Positions 1-12,200 of a DNA stretch of 64,000 nt are shown here, piece by piece. Numbering within the stretch: position 1 is the stretch's first letter; every line of letters starts with the position of its first letter. The position numbers and the translations under genes were made by a program. The DNA comes from Chelydra serpentina (taxonomy: Eukaryota > Chordata > Testudines > Chelydridae): the NCBI GenBank assembly GCA_037349315.1, contig JBAIAC010000042.1, positions 1,612,001 through 1,676,000 of the forward strand. Direction: 5' to 3'. The notes beneath the pieces are model-generated. The model saw nothing but the letters and a program-made list of their open reading frames with translations. It was not told the DNA's origin and did not search any database.

Positions 1-1009
1 AGATTAGCAATTAGAGCTAGGCGATTTAAAATTAACAGTGTTATGTAGCTAAACTCTATAGAGATTAGACATTAACAGTTAGGTCTAAGCAATGAAAATG
101 AATGGGCATTATGTGTCTAAATCCCTTAGCTACCTATGAAAATCTCAACCTCGTACTTTCATCAAGCACGGAGATATTTACCTATGCGGCAATTGTAGGA
201 ATGTCAGTCAATGATGTAGAATGTTAAACATTCGGGACAGTATCGCCTAGCGGGTTAGAGCAGGTGGGCTGGGAGCCAGGACTCCTGGGTTCTCCCCCCA
301 GTTCTGAGTAGGGAGTATTGGCTAAAGACAAGCATGTTATTATTTAGCTTCTCCTTGTGTGAAACGGGTATCGGCCTCACCTACTTCACAAGGGAGCTGC
401 AAGGATTCTTAATGGAATGAGTGTTTGTAAAGCTCTCTGAATGCCAAGGAAAGGAATTTATCCGAGGACTAAGGGTTACGCAGGAGAGTTTGCCAACCCC
501 CGACACATCATGACATTTTGTGGGTGTTCCTGTGAGCCCCCGGGAGCAATGCTGAACTGGAAAATGAGCGACCGGACTCACAGGACACCAGTGACTTTGC
601 AGGGAAGAAAATGCATGATCTTCGTCGCAAAGGACAGGCACGCAGCCAGGATCAAACTTACAACCCACAGCACCAGTGATGCAAAGGAAATGCTCAATGC
701 ACAAGGAACATGCTGGTTACAGGACAGCAGCAGTCTGGGAACGTGTTGCTTTATTCAGCTTTGGATCAGTGTCGGGGCAGAGGGGAGGGAATCATCTCCT
801 AGCTAAAGAGGACGTAAGGGAGGGGTGGAGCATGGACCATCCCATAATGCTCTGGGTAACCTGAGTAACCCCACGGTGACCACTTTGCTACTCCTAACAC
901 TTGTGCTGAAAGAGTAATTCTCTGGGAGGGTGAGCTATAGGGGGAGACATGTTCACACGCGCTAACCCAGCAGAGCAGGTTTTTACATTACACTCTCTGT
1001 ATCTGTGCA

Positions 1010-1375
1010 GCGCCTGGCACGACGGGGCCCTGATCTCAGCTGGGGCAGGGCTTGTCTCTCCCTGTGTGTCTGTGCAGCGCCCGGCACAACGGGGCCCTGA
1101 TCTCAGCTGGGGCAGGGCCTGTCTCTCGCTGTGTGTCTGTGCAGCGCCCGGCACGACAGGGCCCTGATCTCAGCTGGGGCAGGGACTGTCTCTCGCTGTG
1201 TGTCTGTGCAGCGCCCGGCACGACAGGGCCTGATCTCAGCTGGGGCAGGGACTGTCTCTCCCTGTGTGTCTGTGCAGCGCCCGGCACAACGGGGCCTGAT
1301 CTCAGCTGGGGCAGGGACTGTCTCTCCCTGTGTATCTGGGCAGCGCCCGGCACAGTGGGACCCCAGTCTTGGTCG
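1010..1375 (+). repeat. 66-67 bp tandem array (interspersed-repeat 3' end type)
   Basis: Five to six head-to-tail units carry the phrases CTGATCTCAGCTGGGGCAG and TGTCTGTGCAGCGCCCGGCA, spaced 66-67 bp apart. Related arrays or single units lie at 8405-8530 (reverse strand), 25015-25520 and 47040-47135. The unit resembles the 3' part of an old SINE/LINE-type repeat that has become locally tandem. The open frames that cross it on both strands follow from the repeat and are not genes. Confidence 0.75.
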
Positions 1376-1584
1376 AGGCCTGTAGACATCATCATAACAC
1401 ACTTTCTTTTTCTTGAAAAAGTTGGTAATCGGCTCATTACAGACAACAGCGCCTTTAAACACGACCCTGACGGAACATTTTTGGATTTTAACGGCATGAG
1501 ACGTCACTAAAGAGACCCAAACCACCATGAGAAAGACGGTGTGCAAAAATGAACATTCCAAGGCAGATTCTAAAATGGTGCAAA

Positions 1585-1830
1585 TCAAATCCCTAATCTC
1601 TACTCCCTATTTTAATCTGTAATCCATAATGTAAACTATCTATCTCTAATCCTTCTAATTTTCCATCTCTAATCCCAACTATTCAATATATAATCACTCA
1701 TTTTTAATCTCTGATCCATAATATCTCCCATCTAATCCTGTACCTTAAACCCTCTAGTTTTCTAACTCTAAACACTGTCTAATCTCTCATCCCATAACAC
1801 TTATTCCTAATCTTTCGCCTCTAATACCCA
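1585..1830. repeat. AT-rich degenerate TCTAATCCC-like satellite
   Basis: The words CTAATC, TCTAATCC and ATCTCTAATCC recur irregularly. The same material resumes at about 2045-2195, and bases 1-130 have a similar composition. It is a degenerate short-period repeat split by a GC-richer 200-bp block (1840-2045). No gene is seen in it. Confidence 0.6.
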
Positions 1831-1900
1831 GTCTCCCCAGGGTGCTCTTTGGCCTGCAGCACTGCTGGGAATCTCCCACCCAGACTTAGTCCTGAGCCTT

Positions 1901-2035
1901 TCAGCTCCCTAAAACTGGCCCGGTGAGGGCATCCCCAGAAGGCGACGTTATGGCCGTCATCCGCAGTCCTTGCAGCGGGGGTTCTTCCCCCATCTGGATC
2001 TGGCCGTTGCTGGAGTCCTTGTACCAGCCACGCAT
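1901..2035 (-). other. short unexplained open frame, possible exon remnant
   Basis: A 44-codon frame starts with MRGWYKDSSNGQIQMG and contains LTGPV near its end. It sits in an island of normal composition inside the AT-rich satellite. The residue mix looks protein-like, but no convincing acceptor or donor flanks it and no family was recognised. It may be a stray exon, a retrocopy piece or chance. Confidence 0.25.
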
Positions 2036-2195
2036 GGAGAGGAGTCGGGGTAAAGATCTCACCTTAATCTCTAAATTCTAATCCCTAAATTTTAGTACTG
2101 GATCCCAAAACTCTACTTTATATAACCTAATAGATATGTATATATAATCTAATCTCTAATCCCCAATCCCTATCTCCTAACCTATCACATTTAGG

Positions 2196-3648
2196 GCCAA
2201 AGCCAAATCCCACTGAGATGAATGGGAACCTTTTTGTTGGCTTTTGGATCGGTTTAGAAACCTCTCATCATGGCAGCTGGTGCCAGGGGACTGGCAATAC
2301 GGACTCCATCATCAAGACGGGGATCCGGAGGGATTCCCGGAATATTTCTGAGACTGGGGCGGTCTCAGGAAGGAATCCCGCAAGGGAAAGAGTTGATGGG
2401 GGCAGCTTGCCCCTAGCACCGGAGCTGCTAATCCGGAGTGACTGTGAAATCACTGGAGTTGGGGCTGGATTCTGATCTCAGTGACCCCTGTGTAAATCCA
2501 GTGTGACTTCTCTCCCACCCATTTATACTGGAGTGGAGTTTGGGGCATGTTGCCAGATTTCCCTCCTCTGAAGGGAAAGTGCTCAGTGAGATGAAAAGAG
2601 GCTGAGCAGAGGGGGGCTGATGCCCCGTTAGACAGAAGGAACTGGAAGGGTTTGGTCTAGGATTAGGGATTTGGCTGAGTTTGGGTTTCTATTCCCTACG
2701 TTTATTGCTCTCTTGCACAGATTAGAACCTGCTGGCTTCACGGCTCTTTGACATCACGTACATGCGCGCACACACCTATACTTCCTCCCCTCCCCCGCCC
2801 TTCCCCCTCCCCCCCCCCCCCGCACAACTGCCCTCTCCCCTACCTGGTTCCCAACCGTCCTGCTCGCTGTACCTTAAAGAGCAAGGTCTCTGAAATCCAG
2901 GCATGCACAGGCCCCTCCCGTGACCAAAATAGCCCCAGATCAGTGGGGTTGAGTGAGTGTGGGTGGGGCCCCGGCATCCCATTCCCGAACTGAGCAACTA
3001 ACTGTATTGTTGCCGCGTGCCATGGCAGGATGAAAGCCAGCCGCTTTCGCCATTCATTCAGAAACATTAGTCATGGGCTACACCACTTGCAGGCCTCTAT
3101 ATCCTCTCTCTTCTCCGCTCTGGCTCTGCCTCAGCCCCGGTTTGTTTATCCCATTGCCATGCCAATCAAATATTTGGATCAGAATTGGTTTGAGTCACAT
3201 GTGCCCACACGCATTTATCTGTAGTTATTACCCTATAACTTAACCCTATGTGCCTACCTCCCTGCCCGTGGGTTTAACAGCTGAGCCTTTCAAATCTAAA
3301 GTCAGGAGCCCAACTCTCTGTGAAAATCAATACGTTTAATTCCTTTTGGATCCTTTAAAAGAGTCCAGGTGTACAGGTACACTGCCATGTAATTATCCTG
3401 TAATCAAACACAAAGGAAAAGGCAGAGAGTGAGGCAAAAAGGAAGGAAGAATTAAACTGAAAGAAAGAAAGAAAGAATTAATCTGATGAAAAAGAAGCTA
3501 CCGCCGGCAGTAACCTAATCCCTCAGTAATTTGATTCAACTTGTTTTTAAACCATATTTTTATTTATAGTAACTAAACGCAGACTGTTCATTTCAAGTCA
3601 TGTATTAAAACACACACACACACACTTCCTGATCTAAGCCACTTAAAG
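2196..3648. other. no gene seen
   Basis: This is ordinary intergenic sequence with a polypyrimidine/poly-C stretch near 2780-2822, a GAAA-rich purine tract near 3415-3480 and a short CA run at 3610-3625. No splice-flanked coding segment was found on either strand. Confidence 0.5.
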
Positions 3649-3658
3649 GATTAAAACT

Positions 3659-3783
3659 AGGGTGACCGGGCAGCAAGTGTGAAAAATCGGGACAGGGTGT
3701 GGGAGGGGGTAATAGGAGCCTATATAAGAAAAAGACCCAAAAATCAGGACTGTCCCTATAAAATCGGGACATCTGGTCACCCT
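3659..3783. mobile_element. 125-bp MITE with 9-bp terminal inverted repeats and 10-bp TSD
   Basis: The ends are AGGGTGACC and GGTCACCCT. The element is flanked by a perfect 10-bp direct repeat GATTAAAACT (3649-3658 and 3784-3793). The interior has TATATAAGAAAAAG and ATAAAATCGGGACA. Sibling copies lie at 23086-23206 and 46466-46586. The ends and TSD mark it as a non-autonomous DNA transposon; a 9-10 bp TSD would fit Mutator-like elements, but the class is an inference. Confidence 0.85.
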
Positions 3784-4074
3784 GATTAAAACTGAGAACA
3801 ATTAAAAATCTAATTGATTCCTTCTTATATTCCCCGGGTTTTTTTTCATTTTTCTTCATTACATTCAGACTGGACAGTGAAAACAGACTAGCCAGTCAGA
3901 TCCAGCTCTTCAGCGGGTGGAAATCGATGCAGGTTTGGGGTTACGCTGCTCATTCACACCAGCTAAGGATCTGGCCCGCAGAGTCAAATTCTCTATCGTG
4001 TGACTCTCTTTTGATTGCAGGATATTAAGATGAATGGAGTTATGGGGCACAAATGCGGAGCACAGTAGCGTAGC

Positions 4075-4560
4075 CGGGGGGGAGCAGCGGGAGCGGCCGC
4101 TCACCCTGTGGCCGAAGCGACTCCTTAAAAAGCGCCGCCCGAGCCCGGCTCCGGCAGTGGGACTCGGGTGGCGCTTTAAAAGGCCCGCGGCTCTTGCAGC
4201 CGCGGGGAGCCGCGGGCCTTTTAAAGCGCTGCCGGAGCCAGGCTCGGGCAGGGCTTAAAAAGGCCCGGGGCTCCTGCCACTGCGGGGAGCCGCGGGCCTT
4301 TTAAAGCGCCACCTGAGCCCCGCTGCCGGAGCTCCGGTGGCGCTTTAAAAGGCCCAGGGCTCCCCGCAGCGGCTGGCGCCCCGGGCCCTTTAAATCACCG
4401 CCGGGGAAGCCAGTATGGTCCGGCACGGCGTACTGGCTCTTGCCGGTACACCGTACCGGACCGCGCAAGGACCCGCCGCCAAAGACCTGCAGGCGCCGCC
4501 GGGTGAGTACAGGGGGAGCGGGGAGGCGCCTTTTTATAGCGCCGCTCCCCCTGTGCTCCG
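4075..4560. repeat. GC-rich hairpin (foldback) repeat cluster
   Basis: Several long imperfect palindromes are built from GGCGCTTTAAAAGGCCC and its complement (GGGCCTTTTAAAGCGC), at about 4168-4230, 4255-4310 and 4335-4395, followed by a GTACCG-rich palindromic stretch near 4412-4470. The block is rich in CpG. It is probably a foldback transposon cluster and not a gene. A CpG-island promoter is possible, but no downstream exon was found. Confidence 0.6.
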
Positions 4561-4599
4561 GACCCGGCTGGGCTACTGGCGGAGCAATGCATTGATCGA

Positions 4600-5990
4600 T
4601 AAACCCCTGAATTTCTAGTCAGTTTCAGTTTAACCCTTGGTCAATTTCAGTTTGAACCCCCTTGTCAATCAGAGATTTGAGGCCAAATTTTCAAAGGCAT
4701 TTTGATCCCTAAAGATGCAGATGGATGCCTAGTAGGGCAGGTGCCTCAATACCCCTTGAAAATCTGGCCCATCGATTTCCAGCCAGTTGCTAGCAGAGCT
4801 GGGCTAGTCACGGGAAAAGCTATTCCTAGACTTTTGCAAATGCTCAATCCAGGTTTCTCTTTGATCCACATTGCATTCTTCAGAGCCACGTTTTGCTTAT
4901 GGAAAACTTTTGCAGAAGAAAAATATGTTTGGGCCCATGGGTGCCACGTGAACCGACAGCTGGGGGAGACTAACCCCCAATCCCGCCCCTTCCATCTGAG
5001 GCCCCACTTGTGCCCCCCCTGGACCCCAGAGTTCCCCCCGCCACAGCTACCTATCCTGAGCCCTGCCCCAGGCTAGCCCCTCAGCCCCAAAGGAGCGCCA
5101 GGAGGGCGGGCAGCGCGTGGCCACAGCCTCCCCAGCCCCGGAGCTCCGGGAAGGCGGGTGGTGAGGGGTCCCATCCCCCCACCCCCAGCCCCAGAGCTCC
5201 AGGAAGGAGTGTGGCACAGGGCCCCAGCTCCCCCAGTCCCGGAGCACTGGAAAGGCGGGCGGCTCATGGCCCCAGCCCTGGCCAGAGCAGAGGGGGACTG
5301 GAGGAGCTGCATGCATGCAGAGCGGTGGTAAACAGGGGCAGGGGGGGCCTGGGCATGGCGGAGCGTGGGTGGGGCCACACCTGGCTGTTGGGTTATGGGA
5401 CCCATCGCCCATGTTTGGGCCCACCACTGAAGTCCGTGCACCAGAACATTACACATATCTGGTAACTAATCATGTATCTTGTGACTAATTGTTTCAGAAG
5501 GAAGCACTTTATAAAGGTCAGATCATTCAAATCAGGGACAGAAATAGCAGCAGGTGACGTAAAATTACACGCCTAGCTGTTATCCTAGCTATGCATACCT
5601 TCACTTTTCTATTTATCCATCCATCCATCATCTCTCTGTTTGACTGTAGTATCTGGCTATCCAAGCACCTGTGCTCTGCATATCTCACTAAAACACTTAG
5701 TCAAACACTGCTCATTCATTCCACCGGCCTCTTTGTAAGCCAGCATATTACACCTGATCTCTACCAAACCAGCGGGGCATAAAAAAATAAATCATTCTGC
5801 TTCTCTTCAATGTTATCATAAGCACTTCCACTCCCTTTCCCCGATAAGGATTTTTGTGTGCCTTCATCACTGAGTGCCTGACCTAGCAGCTCAGGGATGT
5901 TAATAACGTTAGTTACAGTTCCTAGCCCTGCCCCTTAGGTACACTTTGCAGAATTGGGGGAAAGATCAGCATGACACTGAAGCGAAGAAA
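4600..5990. other. intergenic; GC-rich minisatellite at 5040-5290
   Basis: Three or four diverged units of about 65 bp contain CCCAGCCCCGGAGCTCC and GGAAGGCGGG (5040-5290). The rest shows no coding signal. The open frames here are low-complexity and unsupported by splice sites or start context. Confidence 0.5.
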
Positions 5991-6043
5991 CACCAAAAAG
6001 GCGTGTGCTGATTACATGCCGTTAGAAAGCGTCATCTTCGGAA

Positions 6044-6090
6044 TGACGTCTGCAGGGACTTAAGGAGACATCAGAAAGCCTTTAAAAAGC
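6044..6090 (+). promoter_or_regulatory. putative core promoter of mucin gene A
   Basis: A TATA-like TTTAAAAAG (6081-6089) lies 49 bp upstream of the start codon at 6138, and a CRE-like TGACGTC (6044-6050) lies 31 bp further upstream. With a start site about 30 bp below the TATA-like box, the 5' UTR would be only 25-30 nt. The spacing is plausible for a tightly regulated epithelial gene. No experimental support is visible. Confidence 0.5.
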
Positions 6091-6137
6091 AGGGCTTTGC
6101 CCCAAATGCCATCGATCTCGCTTTCAACTGCACCGCG

Positions 6138-6216
6138 ATGGGTCGTGCACAGATGGCGCCCGGCGTTCCTTTGTGGATTTTCTTGGGGTTCATGGTTTTT
6201 TCTCTCCCCATGACAG
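6138..6216 (+). CDS. mucin A exon 1: signal peptide
   Basis: The exon encodes 26 residues plus one base, beginning MGRAQMAPGV and followed by a hydrophobic core with WIFLGFMVF and SLPMTG. It ends at CACAG|GTAAGG, leaving phase 1. An internal Met at codon 6 could also start translation; the first ATG was chosen as the upstream in-frame one. The exon was found by splice and composition reasoning, since it is too short to stand out as an ORF. Confidence 0.75.
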
Positions 6217-9200
6217 GTAAGGGCTTACGGCATTCCTTAATAGTAAGAATGAGCCAGATCCTCAGCTGAAGTCGATTTATGCCCGCTGGGGACCAGGCCT
6301 GATTGACTCCAATGGAGCAACAGCCAATTCACACCAGATGGGGATCTGGCCACCATTGACTCCGGCTGAGATATTTCTGATTCACACCTGCTGGGGAATC
6401 TAGTCCAGTAATGAGACTTTAGGTGATATAGGGTCTTTGATCTGAGCATCACAAAATGGATAATTATTATCCATACTATATAGAATGGGGAAATTGAGGC
6501 ACAGAGCAGCCACATGACCAGGCCAGTGGCAGGAGTAGAGCCCACCAGGAGTCCTGGCTCCCTAGTCCTTGATCCAACTCCTATCTATGAGACCCGAAGC
6601 ACTGAGATAGAGGATGGTCTTATGGCAAAGGCACTGGTCTGAATTGGGGTCAATTCCCTGGCTGTAACATGGAGATGATTATCCTTCCTTCGTCTGTTTT
6701 GTTTTTTTAGATTCGGGGCAGTATCTCTCCTACCTACCTGCCTGTGCGTTTAACAGCTGAGACTTTCAAATCTAAAGTTAGGAGCCGAACTTTCACTGAA
6801 AGTCAATACATTGAATTCCTTTTGGATCCTTTAAAAACGCCCAGGGGACACTATAATACCCATGCTAACCACAGACTTTCTTTCACAGACTAACTTGCCC
6901 TGGAGTTGACAATTAGAACCCACCACTCCCAACCCCGCTTTCTAGGTTTATTGAGGAAAGAGATAAGCCCCAGGTGCTCACATTAAGCTAGATTTAGATC
7001 CGAATTTTGGAACCCTTTAAGGTTCCGGGGTTGTTTGGATCTGGGGTTTTACTAAAGTGACCCATTAAAACTGGGGGGAGTTAAGCTGACCGAGATTTAT
7101 GAAAAGATTCACATTTCCCAATGAGTGTCCACAAAGGACGGTTAATTTTACAATGATGTTCTTGTGGGTAACGTACAGGAGTGGGAGTCATGACTCCTGA
7201 CTTCCATTCCCAGCTCCAGGAGGAGAATAGGATCTAGTGGTTAGAGGGGAGAGGTGGAGCGGGCTTTGGTTCTAGTCCAGTGGTTCCCAAACTGGGGTTC
7301 GTGAACCTCTAGGGGTTCACAAAATGTTACAGGGGGTTCTCGGGGAAAAATTCCCTAATGGCGGACAGAGCTGTCCCTAGGGACTCCGGGCAGCACGGGG
7401 CCAGCAGCCTGAAGCCCCTGGACTTCCAAGAGCTAAGCAGATCAAAGCAAGCATATCTATCACACTGAGGAGATTTAAGCTCCAAGACTCCTTATAAGAA
7501 ATGGAAAGGGAGGTGGATATTTTTTGCTGTTTTTAAAATTAAATAGGCAGCTAGAATTGTTTTTAAAATTATTATGAAGAACAAGCTGTTTGCCTGGACT
7601 GCTCCAGACCTGAATGCTTGTGTAGGAGGAACTCTTTGAGTTGACTTCTTATACCTTCCTGCTGTTTCACATCTGATACTCCTTGATGAAACATAGGAGC
7701 CCTGTCTTATAACAGGCATATTCAAAGTGATTCAAGCGACGAAAGTGAGATCTTGGAAGAGTGTTGCTGTTTTCATAATGTAATAAAAATACTATAATGA
7801 TAAATAATAATTAATAATAAATAGTGTGTAATAAGCATGTCATAAAAACAAATTTTATATTTCCAAGATCACTGCTTTTATAATTTATACTCAGGTAAAG
7901 GAGAAAATCCCTGGAAATATTCATTTTTAGGAGGGGGTTTGCGAGACTTGACATTTTAGTGAAAGGGGTTCACAGGTTGTTAAAGTTTGGGAAACACTGT
8001 TCTAGTCTCAGATTCAAGGCTGAAAGTCATCAATTCCTGCCTGTGCTGCTTTTCTCTATGAACTTGGCTAAGGTAATTCCCCCCTTTCTTCCCCCCTATG
8101 GAATATGGGGCTAATTATACGTACTCGCCTCACCCAGGGGCTTGTGCAGAAGAATTCATTTGTAAAAAACTTTGATAACTGTGGATGGGGGGGGTGGGGT
8201 GTGGAATAGACACTGTAAAGGATTATTTAATCCACTGGTTTTAAACTGAATGAATTTCTATAATCTGATTAATTGTTCCTCCGTCACGCACATCTTAAAC
8301 TGCTTATATGTTTTTGTTAGAATTTCACCCATGACTGGTCAGTAAATAAAGGCTTTGTTTCTAATCCCTTGGTTTACTGCCAGGTCTTGAATTACCATAG
8401 CACCTGCCAATCCCAGCTGAGATCAGGGCCCCGTTGTGCCGGGCGCTGCCCAGACACACAGCGAGAGACAGTCCCTGCCCCAGCTGAGATCAGGGCCCCG
8501 TTGTGCCAGGCACAGTACAAACATGGAACAAAGAGATTGTCCCTGCCCCAAGACAAGACCAGTGACAAATGCCCATCCATTGTCATGGATCTTGCTGGGC
8601 CTCGCTGCGTTCTGAAACATTTTTTAGGCTAAATTTACAGATGAGAAATGAGCGAATAAAAGCTGGAGAGTTCTGAAACAGGGCATCCCTGGGGGAACAG
8701 GTTCCATTGGCAGATGGTTTAAGAAAGAGAAATAATGTATGTTGTGACGAATAAAAGGGCTTGATCATCCGCAAATTGATTGGAACAGGAAGTGGGATAT
8801 GGGGCCTTTTATCTCAAGGGTGCTGCTGGCTTCATGCCCACCTTAGGCCAGGGGGCACTGGGTGGCTAGGCGGGTGGGGAATGTGATATGGGGCCTCTAG
8901 TGGGCACCAGCTCTGATTCAGCCCCAGAGCAAGGGGATCGAGGAAGGAGAGGTGGCTTTGAGGGCTCTTTGAGACTGGAAATACCCCTCAGCCCCCTCAG
9001 CAGGGGCAGGACAGGGAGGAATGAGGAGGATGCTGACGTAGGGAGGCAGCCGGCTGGGTCCTCTGCAAGGACTGGACTCGTGACTGTGCAATGTAAGCAG
9101 CACAGGGTCCGGGCAGAGGCCATGGCTCAGGAGCAGAGCCTTCAATAGCGAGGTCCGCTGCAGGCACCACAGGGTGACACCAAGCACCCCTGGGAGAGCG

Positions 9201-12200
9201 ATGGGCGTTACCCGGCTGCTGTATAAACTGCTGCTATTCTTCCTGTCCCAGGGGCACCTGCTGTCGTAAACGATACGAGTCAGAGCCAAAGCACCTCCAG
9301 CACCGCCTCTGCCGGGGCCACCACGACCTCCAAGTCAACACCCACCGTGAGCCCCAGCTCCACTGCCACCGCGAACATCACTTCCCCTGCCGCCTCAACC
9401 ACCAGATTGCCTGACACCCCGACCGCCAACTCTGCTCCCACCGTGAGCCCCAGCCACACTCCCACTGAGATTCCCAGCTCCTCTGCCACCTCGACCCCCA
9501 GCTCCACTCCCACTGAGATTCCCAGCTCCTCTGCCACCTCGACCCACAGCTCCACTCCCACTGAGATTCCCAGCTCCTCTGCCACCTCGACCCCCAGCTC
9601 CACTCCCACTGAGATTCCCAGCTCCTCTCCCAATGCAACCCCCAGCTCCCCACTCACTGTGAACCCCAGCTCTGCTGCTAACTCGAACATCACTTCCCCG
9701 GCCGCCTTAACCGCCAGCCCCCTTGACACCTCGACCTCCAGCTCTGCTCCCACCGTGAGCGCCAGCCCCACCCCAACCACGACCGACAACTCCACTCCCA
9801 CCTCAACCCCCAGCTCCACTCCCACCGCAACCGACAACTCCACTCCCACCTCAACCCCCAGCTCCACTCCCACCGCAACCGACAACTCCACTCCCACCTC
9901 GACCCCCAGCTCCACTCCCACCACGACCGACAACTCCACTCCCACCTCAACCCCTAGCTTCACCCCCACCACAACCGACAACTCCACTCCCACCTCGACC
10001 CCCAGCTCCACTCCCACCACAACCGACAACTCCACTCCCACCTCGACCCCCAGCTCCACTCCCACCGCAACCGACAACTCCACTCCCACCTCGACCCCCA
10101 GCTCCACTCCCACCACGACCGACACCTCAACCCCCAGCTCCACTCCCACTGAGATTCCCAGCTCCTCTGCCACCTCGACCCACAGCTCCACTCCCACTGA
10201 GATTCCCAGCTCCTCTGCCACCTCGACCCACAGCTCCACTCCCACTGAGATTCCCAGCTCCTCTGCCACCTCGACCCCCAGCTCCACTCCCACTGAGATT
10301 CCCAGCTCCTCTCCCAATGCAACCCCCAGCTCCCCACTCACTGTGAACCCCAGCTCTGCTGCTAACTCGAACATCACTTCCCCTGCCGCCTTAACCACCA
10401 GCCCCCTTGACACCTCGACCTCCAGCTCTGCTCCCACCGTGAGCGCCAGCCCCACCCCAACCACGACCGACAACTCCACTCCCATCTCAACCCATAGCTC
10501 CACCCCCACCACAACCGACAACTCCACTCCCACCTCGACCCCCAGCTCCACTCCCACCACGACCGACAACTCCACTCCCACCTCCATCTCCACCTCCACT
10601 CCCACCACGACCGACAACTCCACTCCCATCTCAACCCCCAGCTCCACTCCCACCGTGACCGACAACTCCACCCCCATCTCCACCTCCAGCTCCACTCCCA
10701 CCATGACCGACAACTCCACTCCCATCTCCACCTTCAGCTCCACTCCCGCCGCAACCGACAACTCCACTCCCATCTCCACCTCCAGTTCCACTCCCACCAC
10801 GACCGACAACTCCACTCCCACCACGACCGACAACTCCACTCCCATCTCAACCCCCAGCTCCACTCCCACCGCAACCGACAACTCCACTCCCACCTCGACC
10901 CCCAGCTCCACTCCCACCACGACCGACAACTCCACTCCCACCTCCATTTCCAGCTCCACCCCCACCACGACCGACAACTCCACTCCCATCACGACCGACA
11001 ACTCCACTCCCACCTCAGCCACCAGCTCCACCGCCACCATAACCGATAACTCCACTCCCACCTCGACCCCCAGTTCCACTCCCACCACGACCGACAACTC
11101 CACTCCCACCTCCACTACTAGCTCCACTCCCACCACAACCCCCAACCCCACCCCCACCACGACCGACAACTCCACTCCCACCTCCACCCCCAGCTCCACC
11201 CCCACCACGACCGACAACTCCACTCCCACCTCGACCCCCAGTTCCACTCCCGCCGCAACCGACAACTCCACTCCCACCTCCACCCCCAGCTCCACTCCCA
11301 CCACGACCGACAACTACACTCCCACCTCCACTACTAGCTCCACTCCCACCTCAACCCCAAACCCCACCCCCACCACGACCGACAACTCCACTCCCACATC
11401 AACCCCCAGCTCCACTCCCACCACGACTGACAACTCCACTCCCACCTCAGCGACCAGCTCCAACCTTGACACAACCAACAACTCCATTCCCACCTCGGCC
11501 TCCAGCTCCACGCCCACCACCACCCCCAACTCCACTCCCACCTCCACCCCCAGCTCCACTCCCACCACGACCGACAACTCCACTCCCACCTCCATCTCCA
11601 GCTCCACTCTCACCATGACCGACAACTCCACTCCCACCTCCACCCCCAGCTCCACTCCCACCACGACCGACAACTCCACTCCCACCTCAGCCACCAGCTC
11701 CACCCTCACCACGACCGACACCTCCACTCCCACCTCGACCCCCAGCTCCACTCTCACCACGACCGACAACTCCACTCCCACCTCCATCTCCAGCTCCACT
11801 CCCACCACGACCGACAACTCCGCTCCCATCTCAACCCCCAGCTCCACTCCCACCGTGACCGACAACTCCACTCCCATCTCCACCTTCAGCTCCACTCCCG
11901 CCGCAACCGACAACTCCACTCCCATCTCCACCTCCAGTTCCACTCCCACCCGTACCGACAACTCCACTCCCACCTCCACCTCCAGCTCCACTCCCACCAC
12001 GACCGACAACTCCACTCCCATCTCAACCCCCAGCTCCACTCCCACCATGACCGACAACTCCACTCCCATCTCCACCTTCAGCTCCACTCCCACCACGACC
12101 GACAACTCCACTCCCACCTCAGCCCCCAGCTCCACCCCAACCACGACCGACAACTCCAATCCATTCTCGACCCCCAGCTCCACGCCCACCACGACTGACA

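Larger units (their letters stand above)
6217..9251 (+). other. mucin A intron 1
   Basis: This 3.0-kb intron holds a full-length hAT-type element (7278-7999), one or two reverse-strand units of the 66-bp repeat (8405-8530) and otherwise featureless sequence. The acceptor is TTCCTGTCCCAG at 9240-9251, preceded by a pyrimidine-rich tract. Confidence 0.7.
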
